64,000 nt of DNA from Rotaria macrura (Eukaryota > Rotifera > Eurotatoria > Philodinida > Philodinidae), in the NCBI GenBank assembly GCA_900239685.1, contig OENT01000572.1, forward strand, positions 26,160 through 90,159. Reading direction: 5' to 3'. The position numbers and the translations under genes were made by a program. This document shows positions 1 through 11,898 of this stretch, piece after piece. The notes under the pieces were generated by a model. It saw nothing but the letters and a program-made list of their open reading frames with translations, made no database searches and was not told the origin of the DNA. Every line of letters begins with the position of its first letter. Positions within the stretch are counted from its first letter, which is position 1.

Positions 1-195
1 AGTCCACACACGAGAGCTAAGCTATGGTAGACCTTTGCTGATATTATAAAAATTTTCCCATGGATATAATATGAACTCATACGATAGTAGGTCGTCAGTT
101 GGCCTAATCCCTTTGTTGATTATGTTTCAGTAGAGGGGCTCATTCTTCTTAAATGAAATCTAGTAGATTGATATTTCTAATAACTCAACAACAAC

Positions 196-3100
196 CTTTA
201 TGTCCTGCATAGCCTTGTTTGTGTTTGCCTTTGGTTGATGCACCAACATTACAAATAGCCTGAATATGCATCGGTCGAAAGCCAATTTCATTGTTACAAA
301 CGAGAATACGTTTCGATGAGAGAACAAAACGTAATGTTGGCAAATGATCTAATGAATATTGATTATCGTCTGCATTTTGAATAAGTTCAAGTACGAAATG
401 ACCTTGCTCCGAATAGAGATCATTGGAGAGTTTTTCAAGGCTACGCTCGATCACGCCTTGAAGATTATTGATTATTGACTGACCAGTCGAATCGAGACCA
501 CAATTGACACCGAAACCACGACGAATCGATTCGATATGTTCAAACGCAGCTTGAACAGAATCATTGTCACTAATGATTCGTCTTTCCGTATTATGATTGA
601 CATGCTGATTAGATATTGTCGTTGGTAAATTAGATTCATGAGTTGTTTGTACCACTGTTGGTTGAATATTTCCTAGACAAGAAAGTCTAGTTTGTTTTGG
701 AGCAAGATTAATCTCATCACACGAAATACGCCTACCTTCGACAATTTGTTCGGTTGTGCTAGAAATTTTAATTGATTGTTTACGTGTAATTATTGGTTCA
801 AGTTGTGCTTGACTTTGCTTGATCCATTTCGTTGCATTCTTCCATTCTTTGACATCAAGTAAATAACCCCATATTTCCAACTTATTCTTTTGTTGATCGT
901 TAGCCAATAACCAAATTTTCTGACGATTATTGATCGGTGGCTGATCTCTATCATTGAGGCGAAATACGTCGTCGAGTGGTGCAAGTACAAGTTCTTGAAC
1001 GATTAATATTTGTCCTATGAGTGTTGGTAAATACATTAAAAAATCAAGAATATACTGCATTGGTTCAATTGGTTCACGTCCGAATGTTGCCGATGATTGA
1101 AGCAGAACATACCACGTATGCATTACTTGTCGATAGATACTCAATGGCAATCGATTAACATGAATATGTTCAATCATAATCGACGTGCAAAGGTAGCCGA
1201 CTGCTAAGCGTACATTCATTTGAGCAAGTTCTTGTTCGAAATGTGTTAGAGATGACTCGATAGGTACACGAAATAATTCATGAAGCGATGTTTCTAATAG
1301 AAGAAGACCGTCCAGTTCCGACTGTTTTCGATTTAGGAACATTTTCAAAGAACCATATTTTGGTTGGAAGAAATAAGGCCATTGTAACCATGTATTAAGA
1401 TCGACCATAATTGGACATTGTAGAATATGTTTGCAAAGTTGAGCTTCATCAACGAGTAATGTCGATGGACAAATATCAAGTCGATTTAAACTGACAACAT
1501 CCAAGAGTGATTCTTCAAAACTATCATGATGAATACAATTACAATAGAGTGTGTGAATAAGTTTGAATGCTTACTATACTATCGAAGGTGTTTGTTGATG
1601 ACGTTGTTGTTGAACTTTGTTGATGATTTGAGTAGGCCCTTGAAAACCAACTAGACTACCAAATTTGTGTTTAATACCTTTTTCGATGGCTGATAATTGA
1701 TCGGTACTGTAACAAATCGGTCTGCTCGAAGAAGCCTCAGTCGACATATTTGAATCTGCATGTTCTTCTCCGATGCCATGCATTTTTAGAAGTTGATTGA
1801 CAAAAGTGAAGAGTTCGCGTCGATTATTTGTTGGAATGACACTTTCATAGACAGATAATTGTCCCTGAGGATCGATTCTTGGGCGGTTCATATGAAGAAA
1901 TGAAGTTAAACTAAGTGGATAGGGACTACCACTCTCTTCATTCATCATAGAAAAGCCAAAGAAATTTTCTACTCCATGCTGAGTACAGAATGTTTTTTCG
2001 ACTTCAGTCCATTGTTTTAGAGTTAGAATGGTATCATAACGTTTTAAGTGTTGACCAAGATCCATGCATAACTTTTTAAGAGATAGTCGAGGTGTGCCTA
2101 CTGATAGAACTGCAGATGACGACATTGATGATGTTAATAGTGCATTTTCAAATGACGTATCAACAGTCGTGCGCATCCCAGTATTTTGCATTAGCTAAAA
2201 TATTCAAATACTATTATTCATACGATTTGGATACTGGAGGCCGATATTTCGGCTCATTTACGGAATAATCCTGTTGAACCTAAGAAAAATTGTAAGTTTT
2301 TAAAATTGATTAATAGATATTTTAGTACTGAGCAGGACTCTGTAACCATACTATCGCCTAAAGAAATTCTGTTCAGCACTACGATGCCCTATTTAACACG
2401 AAGATATCTAAGAATTAATTAACAAAATAAAATATTTTCTTGAGATTAATAAGGATCATTTCGTGGACGAGTCGAATTTCTGGGACGAAATCCATATGAT
2501 CCGCTAGTGTAAGCATTTGCCTTTCTTCCATGCGTACATCATAAGTGTTAAAACTTACGTATGGCTGATTGTTCGATATTGTTTGGCCATGTTTATTATG
2601 TGATGCTGGACTAAGATGAGATACTTGATGTGTTTGTACCAAAGCTGATTGAGTCGAACTAACTAATGGATATTGATAGAATTTTTTCAATTCCATCATC
2701 AAATCTTCAGGTTTATCTAATGTGGCGAGACAAATGCTGACGTTGAAAAGACATTGCAATAATTCATCTTTACGAAACTTTATCAATGTATCTCGAACGA
2801 TTTGTTGTTCAGAAACGATCAAATATTTTTCAACAATAGAAATAAGATGATCGAAAACAACTGTAACCGACTTCTTTTTCTTCCCAGTTGAGATGTTAAA
2901 TTCACTTTTCAATTCTGTACTTAATTCTATGAATCGTTGCTGAGTCATTTGTATGATATTGGATCGAGCCATTATTTCTGATTGACGAATATGAAGTCGA
3001 TGTTCTTGTGTCAATTTTCTTGTTACCTGTGTATCAATAAATCGAGAAACATGTTTTCTAGAATGTCTTGACATGTCAATTAAAAAAGATCAATACCTCA

Positions 3101-4446
3101 GTTAGATATGGAAATGATCGACAAAAAATGCCAAGCTGATCACGACTTTCTACTTTATATTCTTTGACTAATTCATCGAGAAATTCATCAAAGGGCATGC
3201 GAGCCGAACCACGATATTTTGATTGAAAATCGACAAATGCCATAATAACATCTCCTGTTGTTATCTCCGTTATCACGTTGCCCGATGCTGGACGTTTATA
3301 TTGAAATAAATGATTGACATCGGGATGTTTTTCGAGTGGACCCAAATGAGCATCATCATATTGTGGAAGTTTAAGAAATTTAGCTAACATCGGCCCAAGA
3401 TCATGTAGCGTACATAGATTAAAGACTCTTTCAAATATTTGCATGAACAGTATAACAGATTTATGACGTTGAATCAAATTATTTAATGGTGTTAAATTGC
3501 GACGATCAACGTTAAGTTCACGAAATGAACGAACACCAAAATATTCGAATAGTTCTTTTTCCACTTGTTGAACAAGAACGACTTCTTGACGGGCATGAAT
3601 GGTTAAAATGATTTTGCATAGTTGATCAATAGCGAGTTCTTCTTTAGCTGATTTTGGCGTTGAAACATCGGCATCATTGGCAGTGTCTAAATGATATAAA
3701 ATATGCTTTGAAAATAAATTTGAAACGTGAATCAACGAAGATAGATTGGTTAGGTATTACATTTCTTATGAGAACTCTAAAAAGACCTATTTTTCTGTTC
3801 TCATTGAGCCACATACTTAGACAAGGTTTTCATATCTATCTCCTTTACAAAAAAACATATCCTTTTAATTCTCATCAGCAAAGGTAAAGGTACTTTAATA
3901 AATCTGATGGTTCATTTTATTTTTGTTTCATTTTCAATGATAAGCTTTTACTTATTCTCACTCACTTATTGATTTAGTCAATACAGTATTTGGTGCAGAA
4001 ATACGAGAAGCAGATGATTCATATATTCTAGTCGATACATGTATAGGTTGTGCAAGTAAGACTTTTTGTGGAAGTAGCTGTTGGCCAATAGATGCTTGCA
4101 CTACATTGAGACCTAATTAGATAATCGAATTTTATTCAAAAGTGTTTTATGATACATCTTTTAACAGTTTTTCCTCACTAGTTGAACTAACGATTTGCGC
4201 TTGGTTCAATGACTCTGATGTTGTAGCTTGACACTAAACAATATCGAAAGAATATCAACTAGTGCACACATACGCACACACCCATTTGAAATAGATTACT
4301 TGAGTAGTAGTGGATGATTGAGTTAGCACTGAAGTTGATGAATTATCATTGACAACGAGTAACTCATTTGAGAACATATTAGCATGAGACAGTGCAGAAC
4401 TCCTTCGTTTAGAGCGGCGATGACGTTTGCCCGGAGCACTGTTCAT
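196..4446 (-). CDS. NO VEIN/sacsin-like HSP90-family ATPase, N-terminal part, multi-exon
   Basis: Exons read leftward: 4446-4300, 4233-4179, 4112-3966, 3686-3097, 3026 to about 2450, 2279-2235, 2194 to about 1620, and about 1570-196. Most junctions keep phase (donors GTAATC, GTGAGG, GTGAGT, GTATTG; acceptors ending TTTAG or CACAG). The last exon carries the GHKL ATPase signature seen in plant NO VEIN and sacsin: LELIQNADDN (N-box), then LVCNNEIGF, GASTKGKHKQGYAGHKG, and it stops at an AAAG|GT donor just before the glycine-rich lid. The rest of the gene lies outside the window. Upstream exons hold two similar helical blocks (around FFGVRSFREL and ENFFGFSMMN) and Ser/Gln-rich linkers. The reading frame extends upstream of the ATG at 4446 to about 4535, so the true start may lie further right. 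The 2450-2600 junction is unclear: a frame ending NDPY-TAA near 2452 could instead close a separate gene. The junction near 1570-1625 is also unresolved. Confidence 0.7.
1570..1640 (-). other. Unresolved exon junction or in-frame TAG-TAA
   Basis: The exon that ends in a Gln-rich tail (QQQRHQQTPSIV) runs into TAG TAA at about 1573-1578. The same frame then resumes with clearly coding sequence (AFKLIHTLYCNCIHHD). Phase allows a very short intron (C|GT to AAG, 33 bp) or a longer one starting at a weak GTAGTC donor near 1660. If neither is used, this is a double stop in a broken gene. Confidence 0.4.
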
Positions 4447-4930
4447 GATAATAATGGCAATCGAGTGTTTTGGATTGTTGATAATACCAGCGTTAGATTT
4501 TTTCCACTCCGCTTTGATTTCACTGTCGGAAGTGTATTGAACGAGAAAGAAAATAAAAATAATGAAAAAAGAGAAAACTCACAGGTAAGCACGTGATTCA
4601 CTTATCAGTATGTACTGAGACAAATTTCACACCAAACAAAATGTTTTTTGTTTCTGTAGTTTTTTTCTACGGTGAAAATTTTTACTCGTTACCAACAGCA
4701 AATACATATACACCACAATTTTTCATAACATGCTTTAGCTATCGACTGCGTTAAATTTTGCATCGTGACGTATTTGTGAAAATAAGGCAGATATTTGTTT
4801 TAGTGATATGATTATGAATGTAGGTAACTGATATTGTGTATACAAACTACATTCTGTTCTTATTTGTTATATTCTAGTTTCTGTTTTATAAAGACTTGCA
4901 ATACATCTATAATAAGAGTAATAATAGCTT
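4447..4930. other. Upstream flank of the NO VEIN-like gene
   Basis: To about 4535 the minus strand stays open in the frame of the first exon (SEIKAEWKKSN...), with a pyrimidine-rich tract and CGACAG acceptor just beyond, so a further 5' exon is possible. The remainder is AT-rich with no recognised feature. Confidence 0.4.
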
Positions 4931-5125
4931 CCATAGGCTTATCGCCCGTTGGGGCCGGCACGAGTGTCCACGTGCGCCAGTTTCTTTTTCCGGACGGCGG
5001 TATCTGCACCCCTTTCCGTCCAACGCTTTCCCCTACTTTTGTAGGGCTAGCGATCAACATAAGTACCACGTGGTAGTGACATCTATGTTGGGTGTTTTTT
5101 CGACTCTGCGTACTGACTAACGATG
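4930..5125. other. GC-rich island of unknown origin
   Basis: This short block is markedly richer in G+C than everything around it. Both strands carry open frames of 74-90 codons, which is expected in a GC-rich patch and is not evidence of a gene. It contains the perfect 12-bp palindrome TACCACGTGGTA near 5062-5074. Sharp composition edges suggest inserted DNA, such as a mobile-element fragment, but no terminal repeats or duplication were found. Confidence 0.4.
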
Positions 5126-5275
5126 TAATCAATACACTATCGGATGAGTCATCCGAAACAACTAGCCGTTAGTGACTTGTTCATGATCATTCCATGGATG
5201 ATAGTACTGAGGTTTAATCACAGTATCTTGTGAATACGTGTCTAACAACGTAACCACTCATCCATGGCGGCTAAC
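5108..5275. repeat. Nested palindromes and hairpins
   Basis: CTAACG near 5116 pairs with CGTTAG near 5168, enclosing the 13-nt palindrome GGATGAGTCATCC near 5143-5155. A second pair, CCATGGATGA (about 5192) and TCATCCATGG (about 5260), is a perfect 10-bp inverted repeat with a spacer of roughly 60 bp. The block could fold into a multi-stem structure or be the remains of a foldback element. No homologous RNA was recognised. Confidence 0.45.
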
Positions 5276-5342
5276 ACATCTATATAGAGGTCATTTGGTG
5301 GAGAGCAGCGTTCCGAATGGAATTCGAAAAGAAAATCGTTTC

Positions 5343-5817
5343 GTGCACTTTGGTTTATTGAACAAAACGTATCGGTACACTTTACTTTAGTAACCAAAGG
5401 GTACCACAGTGTATATATCGAAACTTACGGTATAATCTAGAAAAACACGTGTTCATTTTTATATCTGCTAAACAAACTATTCGCTTCATGTTAAAAGAGG
5501 AAAGAAAAAAAATACGAAAAGTAGCACTAGTCGATAGTAAAAATGAAAAGCAAAGGTCATATCGTTCAAAGTCAGCTTTTCGCATCCACTGATATTAGAA
5601 TTAATTCATATACAAATAGATTTTCGGATAGAGCGCAAAGTGTTAATTTTGTAGAGAAAGTGTTCTGCGTACACTTTTTTTTTGTCAGCAGCGTGCAAAA
5701 CAGCGTGTACTCGAGACTTAGCAAGGGTTCTGTACACTTTGATTATGCTGGGTACACCTGCTATTTGTATCGCTGGTGGAGAGTAGAAGTCAGAATATGT
5801 CGGAGGCATGTGTACAC
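5343..5817. promoter_or_regulatory. Cluster of GTACAC(TTT) motifs
   Basis: GTACACTTT occurs at 5375, 5669 and 5732, the variant GTGCACTTT at 5343, and GTACAC alone at 5752 and 5812. GGTGGAGAG is also repeated at about 5297 and 5775. GTACAC is its own near-palindrome core, so the sites could bind a dimeric factor. No gene was identified that this would control. A frame of 95 codons at 5543-5830 has no recognisable domain and was not called. Confidence 0.25.
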
Positions 5818-5849
5818 GAGTCAGAGATAAATGCAGAACAACATGTATG

Positions 5850-8800
5850 TGTACTGTTGATATTGACCATTAGCTAACACGATGCTCTGTCAGTTATTTG
5901 GTAGCTAAGTTTTCTTGTCACTTTCAAGTAAAATACAATAATTAGCGATACAGAGAATAATAAATGCAAGCAAGTATCATGAGTAATTATTTGAAATTCA
6001 GATTAACTACTAGAAAACAAGTGCTAAACCTCATTAGCCTCTGGAATAGTCTGCTTACCATCGTAACACATAATGGATATCATTAACAAGAAAAAAAGAA
6101 GATTAAAAAAAGTAGTTTCAAAGAAAAATTACAGGAAAAGAAAAGAAAGTATGTAACCAATATCAACTGAAGCAAGTTGCAGTTAGTTGCTACTTTGATT
6201 TAAAACTAAGAATTACTTATTTCTGTTTAAACATAACTTCACATTTTCATTCATTATTAGAAAAACAAATACAAACTTTTTTCTTCACTTCGTAGATCAA
6301 ATACGCATTCTTGCTCATGTTCTTATATGAGAATTTAATAGTTTCTCGAGATCAACAACCTTTCCCCATGACTGTATCGAAAGCAGATTTATGAACACGC
6401 TCAATAGTATCTCAAAGATTGAAAGTGTTAAATTTCATCAGATATTATCTACTGTTTCACTAGAATGGAAATAATTCAAAATTAAGACCCTTATTACTTG
6501 TCGTGTCAGAAAATCATGAAAACTCACCACTATTGTATAACTACTTTTAGACAATCTTGTTAGATGAAATTCGATCGTAGTTCAAGAGAGATAAAAACTG
6601 TTATTTCAAAAGAATAAACTCAAAAGAGCAAAAATCTTTGATTAATTAAATTACTCTAGTTAGAACACGTGCAATTTTAATGTACAACTGCGTTTAGGAC
6701 GTAGCTGAAAAAAATCCTAGGTTTACGTAACTGTATAGTATGCGATTGAAACTGAAGATAAATTAATGTATATATGTATAAAAGTAAGCACGTAGTTCTA
6801 TATTATCATCTTTCTTTATTTTGATACATTTGAAAATTATTTAAAACTCTGTTTAACTTTTGCATAAGCTCTAGATTTGCGTATCAGACATACCATATGA
6901 AATGATAAAATGAGTTTTATGATTTGCATCATTTGTCACTGTCAATACAAACGATTAAGAATATTATTGTTTATTGAATTATAAGATCAGAGCCCGGCGA
7001 TCTACTATGTATCAATTGTGAGAGCAGGAAACAGAACATTAGAACCGTTTTGTCGAATCCTCATCTATGGTGCGATCTCTGAATGTTATTTGTGTCAAAT
7101 AAAGAATGCTTTGAACCAAAACATTATTCAAGTAAATTAAGCAGCTCTATTCAAAAACAGAAATAACAACGTCAAAACAGAAACAGTTAATTATCTGTAG
7201 AATCTATAAAAAGAATTACTAATCTAAACAGGATGTCAGACGTTGATGGATTAAATTGAAGAATTAGGAATTGAAAGGAGAGAGAATTAAACATGCTTCT
7301 TCACACATCAAATTTCTCAATTGAACCAACTCTTGTACTTTTACATTACTCTTTGTTATGACTATTTGGTTTGAGTTTCGAATAATTTTATTAGAAAAAA
7401 GTTTTCTACTATCTTTAACTATTAGTATTATTTTAAATAATTATGTCTTTTCACACAATTCTTTTATTTCTACATGTGTCCTCCTACTTAAATGAAGATA
7501 TTGTATTGTGTTGAAGTATTCTCTAGAGCATGGAAGCGATGCATTAACTAGCAAGTCATTTAATAACTGTAAGATGAAACATGAAAGTAAATGTCACATA
7601 AAAGTACGAATGAGCCAACAATAAAAAACACTAATTCATATTTGAGGCCTTTCAATATGATCGACGTCGAAGTGTTATGATATATGATTCTATGGAAACA
7701 AAATTACACTCTTAGTCGATAGTAAATTGTCCACGATAAATCTCTTACTGATTTCAAGGCTGATTTTCATGTTATTGACCGGAGATTTTTGTTCACATAC
7801 AGTGTCTGCTTCTCAATTTTTTTCTCTAGAGTAAAATAAATGAATTACACTAATTTTGATAAATTTAAAATCATTCGAAACATCAGGTCCTATTTAGGAA
7901 CCTTTTCTATAACACATGTGTTGATTTTTTGCTTCACTTTGGCAAAACATTCGATGCAACTATAAGTGACATTCGGATGAACGTAGAAAAAAACTATAAA
8001 ATTACTCGTGTAATTATGATAAGATTTTCAGAATACCAACGCTCCATGTATATTATGCATGTGCCGAAAATGTATTATTGATACTAATTACTGTTTATTA
8101 ATTTTGGATTTAGTACAACATCAAATGATAAGACAGTAGAAATAAAATTATGATTGAAGTAACCTTACAGTAAATAAAATCATGCATTATTAAAGCATTA
8201 TGATGATGACAAATAGATGAAGTTGATAAAAGATTCGTGAAATTTGATCAATTGTCTTGTCAATGTGTGAGGTTGAATATTTGCTCGAATACTCTCATAT
8301 GTACCCTGATTCATGATCATGATTCAATATGTTCAAGTAGAAATTGATTTCATCGAAATTATATAACGATTCGTTGACATTGATTCTTACCTTTCGCCTA
8401 TCAATTCCGTTCAGGACAAAAGTTTGGTAAGAGCAGCATTCAAACTCAACTGAGATTAGACAATACTTTGTCAAATCAGATTCAGAATTTTAGGATGTAT
8501 TCCCTATCATTTTTTTAACGAAATTTTGAGATATTCTTTATATTGATAATACTTTATACATGTATTATCGGACATAAATATTTACATCATTCACTCGAAT
8601 ATGAACTATAGATCGGAGCCTTTCTAGAAAAATTTGAACATTGCTCATTATCAACAATCATATCATCGATTATATTTAAAATCACATGGATTCCTAGTAA
8701 TTTTTATGTTCTTCTGAACTATGTTCTCGAGCATAAGTCGATAATAAAGGCATTCTATCATGTATTATCTCACTTCGAAAATGAATATCATTGCACTAGA

Positions 8801-9050
8801 CCGAGTCGTTTTTTTTCTTTTGGTCTATGCAGTCGTTCTCAACAGAATTTATAAAGAACAAGAGGAACACATCGATGTTAAGACAAGTAAAATATTTTCA
8901 TTCTCATAAAATCACGAACACATGATCAGAAAACCAATTCGATCAAGATTATAAGACTGTGATGAAATATTTTGTTAGGGAATTTTGAAAATTAACTCAT
9001 ATGAAATGAAAAATCATATACAGACAATGTTTCTCATTGAAGCATTGAAA
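5850..9050. other. AT-rich stretch without recognised genes
   Basis: No frame longer than background, no splice-phased exon chain and no terminal repeats were seen. An AATAAA follows a slightly more balanced patch near 7000-7100, but nothing upstream reads as protein. Confidence 0.5.
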
Positions 9051-10040
9051 ACTTAACAGAGAGTCCATGAGCCCATCGAACTTTCACATAACATGCTTAA
9101 ATCACGAATTTGATTCTTAATATGCCTATTCGATAGCTCTTGTTGAGAAACCTCTACATTCTAGTTTTTATGAAAAAATTATTTTGTTTTGTTGAGATAT
9201 TCAACTTTTACAAAAAATCGTATTTTTCGAATTTTCACATTTTTTGCTGACATTGAAGTGAGTATTCTTTCACTCATAACTCAGTCATTTATTATTAGAT
9301 CTTTTTGAGTAATATCTCATTTGAAACAGAAAAGAAAACTGCACAAATTGTGATATTGAATAGGTTATAAGTACAAAAATTGAGACTCAAAGTTTTTCGA
9401 AAACTGAGCGGGATCAAGGGATGTCTAGATCCCATTTTCCGCGTATTTGGTAAACAAAATTCTTTAAACAATTTTCACTAAAACTTTTATAACCCTATTT
9501 TATAGACAATTTAATTTTGTACAAGATGGACTATTCTGTAACTTTTTAAAAGGTCAGCACGGTGACCAAAAGTTCAAAATACTAGGTGCCACTGATGAAA
9601 AAAATCTAAAAAATATTTAAAAAAATGTTTTTTTTTACTTCCTCATGTTAGATACCGAGAACATTGGGTAACAGTATATTAAATAGCAAGAATGTGATAG
9701 CAGAAGCTCTATATTTTTTAATTTTATTTACATTAAGATGTTTACGTGAAGTTTAGCACACATCTTTCAGAATGGGTGTGTAAAGATGAACTTGATTACT
9801 TATCAGAGTATGTTTCGTCGAGTTGACCAAAATTTGTAGCGTAATTTCGACGCTGTTACTATTCAATCGTTTCGCTAATAACCGTATTTATAACAGTTCA
9901 ATAGTATCGAATTCGCTATCCTTTAGCTGTTCCCTCCGCTTATTAAATAGACTCACGCCTCAGGAAATGATTGCTAATTCAAGTGGTTTTCAATATATCT
10001 GGCGTCTCAGAGAAAAACCTACCATCACCTTTGACACGTA

Positions 10041-10392
10041 TTTTTTTTTTATTACGCTGAATTTTATTCGTGACATCCATAAATATTTTTGGGAGATTTT
10101 TTACAATTTTTGAGGACGCTTACGAATGTATGCAACGGTCATGATAATGATAACAAACAGAGAAAGAATACAAAGAAATGAAAACGAACAGAATGAAAAT
10201 CGAATTCGAACCAATGATGACGATGAAGCGTGCATCGTTGCTTTTTCTTTTGTTTATTCTTCCGATACCATATATCTTGACGCTGAATGCACGACGATGC
10301 ACGATGCCAGGGGAAGGGATCGAACCCTCTGATCTCTGACCATAATCGGATGCATAGAACCACTACGCCATCCCCGGCCTTTGACACGTATT
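10041..10392 (-). mobile_element. tRNA-derived SINE with 15-bp target-site duplication
   Basis: On the minus strand the insert starts at about 10377 with a tRNA-like head: A-box-like TGGCGTAGTGG and B-box GGTTCGATCCC, with TTCGATC as T-loop. It continues through an unrelated body of roughly 240 bp and ends in AATAAAAAAAAAA, visible as poly-T at 10041-10050 on the plus strand. CCTTTGACACGTATT flanks it perfectly at 10028-10042 and 10378-10392, the hallmark of LINE-mediated insertion. The anticodon arm does not pair properly, so this is not a functional tRNA. It sits inside the spacer of the larger inverted-repeat element, so it inserted into that element. Confidence 0.8.
10305..10377 (-). repeat. 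tRNA-like head of the SINE (internal Pol III promoter)
   Basis: The T-arm and loop are well preserved (GAGGG-TTCGATC-CCTTC) and a D-arm can be drawn (GCGT/ATGC). The acceptor pairs only partly and the anticodon stem fails. It was scored as tRNA-derived rather than a tRNA gene, and the parent isotype could not be assigned. Confidence 0.65.
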
Positions 10393-10885
10393 ATTTCTGC
10401 AGCAGGTGCTTTAAATTGTCATCATTTATTATTGTTCAGGGCATTATCAGATTTGCTACTTAGACAATCTAATTCCTTCTGTGAAGAATCGAGCCTCCAA
10501 TTCAACTACTTGTGAAAAATTTTCTTTTTAAAAATCCGAATAGCTTCGAAGAATTCAGACAAGCTGTCTTGAGTTGTTTCTACGAAGATCGTCTATAAAT
10601 ATTTGTGTTCCAGTTTCCCATATCGGAACGTATTCTGATAATAAATATATTTTTACTGAGAGCCAGATAATTAATGAGAGCTCGTCGGCAAAGCATTCTT
10701 TTGACACCTTCTCTGTATAGTTAAAATAGGATGTCGATGTTGGTATTTATCTGATCTACATCTACATCCAATCTTTTTTGCATAAAATTCATACTAAAAG
10801 TTAGAATAACCTTTACGAAAGTTAATTCGCTTACATTAGCCTCATAGATGTTTTATTCCCGAGTTTACAGTGATGTGAAGTACTT

Positions 10886-11104
10886 CTACCTTTCCCCCGC
10901 AATAGTTTTGTATCTACCAGACTGTGTCCTGTCGTAGAAGCACACGTGTAGCATCTTCACTTTTGGGTCAAAAAAAGTGAATAAATGGTTGAAATGTCTT
11001 CTACCAACAATTTTTCTACAAGCGATGATCATTCCATCAGGAATATCTGCTTGATAGAGAATCTTCTTGACCATTTCGATAGTGCCATATTCAGTGTCAA
11101 TCAA
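10886..11104 (-). other. Unassigned 72-codon frame inside the inverted-repeat element
   Basis: The translation has balanced composition (contains VKMLHVCFYDRTQSGRYK) and could be an exon or remnant of a gene carried by the element. No domain was recognised and no adjoining phased exon was found. Confidence 0.2.
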
Positions 11105-11898
11105 ATTACTTTATTCCTCGACCATTAAAAAATACAGCTATGAGATGTGACTTCATCAAGAACCATTGCAGCAGAGGCAGTAAATATTATTAGAATTTTA
11201 TATTCGATTGTTTGTGCGTTTTATAAAGTTCTATTCATTTTATCTCTCACACTGTCATTCCTGGTCTTTTACTTTACAGTTCTATCTCTTCTTTTCTGAA
11301 ACTCATGTATATTATTTTCAACAAAACGATGCTGAGTCTGAGCTCAACCAGAGATTTATGCGGCTCCCACCCCCTAGGCCGCAGTAACCAGCGGATAAAG
11401 ATAATAATTATTAGTATTTGCTATCATAGGAATGACTGCTATGATATTAAAACTAAACATACCAGTCAAAGTCAAAATATGAAACATTTTAAATAAAACC
11501 GTATTGAAAATCAAATGATTTTCAATTTTGGGAGTAAATATATAAATTAATATTAACATTTACATCATTACTGTTCGAAAATTGTTATGATGGAAGAATA
11601 AAAATTTGTTCCTTCGGAATATATTAAAAGTAAAAAAGCAACAATTGTAATTAAAATCCTGAAATGCATATACGTTTAGGAAATAAATAATAGGCATAGT
11701 ACGCATATTTTCAAAAAATGAACTTTCTCTATCATATTGATTAGTTTTATCTATTTGCTTAAAACGTTGTACTATTTTTATTACGATACGGGTCTCTACG
11801 TTTTATGAATGATACATTTATTACACACCATCTATATGCTTTCCCAGTAAAGAGTTAAATTATACTACAGAAAATAGGTCATGAGTATCAAACATGTA
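11105..11898. other. Interior spacer of the inverted-repeat element
   Basis: AT-rich sequence with short unconvincing frames. No transposase motif and no internal repeat were seen. Confidence 0.4.

Noticed and set aside
4834-5132. Overlapping frames of 74-90 codons on both strands
   Set aside because: They arise from the GC-rich island, where stops are rare on both strands, and neither shows a recognisable domain or splice partner.
5140-5162. CGGATGAGTCATCCGAAAC resembles a hammerhead ribozyme core (CUGAUGA...GAAAC), which occurs in Penelope-like elements of rotifers
   Set aside because: The second core base is G instead of U, stem II would be minimal, and no cleavage triplet with a pairing stem I was found.
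10305-10377. Functional tRNA gene on the minus strand
   Set aside because: The T-arm is good, but the anticodon stem does not pair and the acceptor is mismatched. The flanking duplication and poly-A tail show it is the head of a SINE.
10120-10387. Open frames of 60-82 codons on both strands
   Set aside because: They lie wholly inside the SINE and have no domain, so they are chance frames.
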